Positions 6,724 to 6,886 of a stretch of DNA of 6,886 nt are shown one piece after another; position 1 is the stretch's first letter, and each line of letters starts with the position of its first letter. Below the pieces are notes generated by a model. That model made no database searches. It had not been told where the DNA came from and saw nothing but the letters and a program-made list of their open reading frames with translations. The DNA comes from Candidatus Odyssella thessalonicensis (lineage in GTDB: Bacteria; Pseudomonadota; Alphaproteobacteria; Bin65), in assembly GCA_005240015.1 (NCBI GenBank), contig SBBV01000532.1, forward strand, positions 1-6,886. The letters are read 5' to 3'. Position numbers and translations under genes: made by a program.

Positions 6724-6754
6724 CAGGTGGTGCGTTTCTCCCCCTTGCCACCTG
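6724..6754. promoter_or_regulatory. Inverted repeat in the PQQ-ADH leader
   Basis: CAGGTGG (6724-6730) and CCACCTG (6748-6754) are a perfect 7-bp inverted repeat with 17 nt between. It lies between the predicted transcription start and the SD. It could be an operator for a dimer or an RNA stem. The remaining bases 6820-6886 show no recognisable gene or site. Confidence 0.3.
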
Positions 6755-6770
6755 CGCTTCCCCCGCATCG

Positions 6771-6799
6771 ATTAGGCGCCCGATCGCCGAAGCTGACAA
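6771..6799 (-). promoter_or_regulatory. Sigma70-type promoter of the PQQ-ADH
   Basis: Read on the minus strand, TTGTCA (6799-6794, five of six consensus bases) and CCTAAT (6776-6771, four of six) are separated by exactly 17 nt. Transcription would begin around 6763-6765 and leave a leader of roughly 85 nt before the ATG. Motif and spacing are seen; activity is inferred. Confidence 0.55.
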
Positions 6800-6801
6800 G
6801 G

Positions 6802-6819
6802 AGTTTCCCGGCGGAAACT
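6802..6819. promoter_or_regulatory. Inverted repeat just upstream of the PQQ-ADH -35 box
   Basis: AGTTTCC (6802-6808) and GGAAACT (6813-6819) form a 7-bp inverted repeat with a 4-nt spacer, ending 2 bp from the -35 box. The position suits an activator site, for example of a response regulator controlling alcohol oxidation. No specific regulator can be named. Confidence 0.4.
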
Positions 6820-6886
6820 TTCTCGTGCAGATTCTAGCGCGCGCCCGCGTCTGCCGGCGGCGGGAGGCTTGCGGCGATCGCGGCGG

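Overview
The window is GC-rich DNA that most resembles an alphaproteobacterium of the Rhodospirillales/Hyphomicrobiales type. This is an inference from base composition, gene style and two palindromic repeats of a kind scattered through such genomes; nothing here fixes the genus. It carries four gene-scale units: a MarR-family regulator, an HpaB-like flavin monooxygenase, a GH15 trehalase/glucoamylase-like hydrolase, and, on the opposite strand, a periplasmic PQQ- and heme-dependent alcohol dehydrogenase.

Layout. Bases 1-244 hold a possible start of a leftward gene (SD plus ATG at 116) that runs off the edge, and a promoter for the rightward genes. The -10 region of that promoter is covered by an 18-bp palindrome suited to MarR binding. 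The MarR gene (281-889) is followed after 19 nt by the HpaB-like gene (909-2390), and the two look like one operon. A near-perfect 91-nt hairpin repeat (2399-2489) separates them from the GH15 gene (2557-4377). A 155-bp nested palindrome (4393-4547) fills the gap between the convergent GH15 and dehydrogenase genes and probably ends transcription from both sides. The dehydrogenase locus (6677 down to 4560) has a good promoter, a leader with inverted repeats and a strong ribosome binding site.

The main observation is in the dehydrogenase. About 179 bp (5782-5960) in the middle of the gene is in the opposite orientation. Read on the plus strand, this piece encodes the expected PQQ-ADH block (GGGGTVWD, then GNGSPWN). 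Flipping it back restores one uninterrupted 705-codon frame with signal peptide, CysCys pair, calcium and PQQ ligands, catalytic Asp and a C-terminal CxxCH heme site. As it stands the gene is broken into two fragments. The breakpoints share only a 3-bp inverted match (CGC/GCG), so the inversion does not look like a classical site-specific switch. It is either a genuine microhomology rearrangement or an assembly/sequence artefact.

Functionally, the left half is a locally regulated aromatic-type oxygenation unit lacking its flavin reductase. The right half would oxidise alcohols in the periplasm and pass electrons to the respiratory chain if it were intact. No CRISPR, tRNA, rRNA or transposase was seen.
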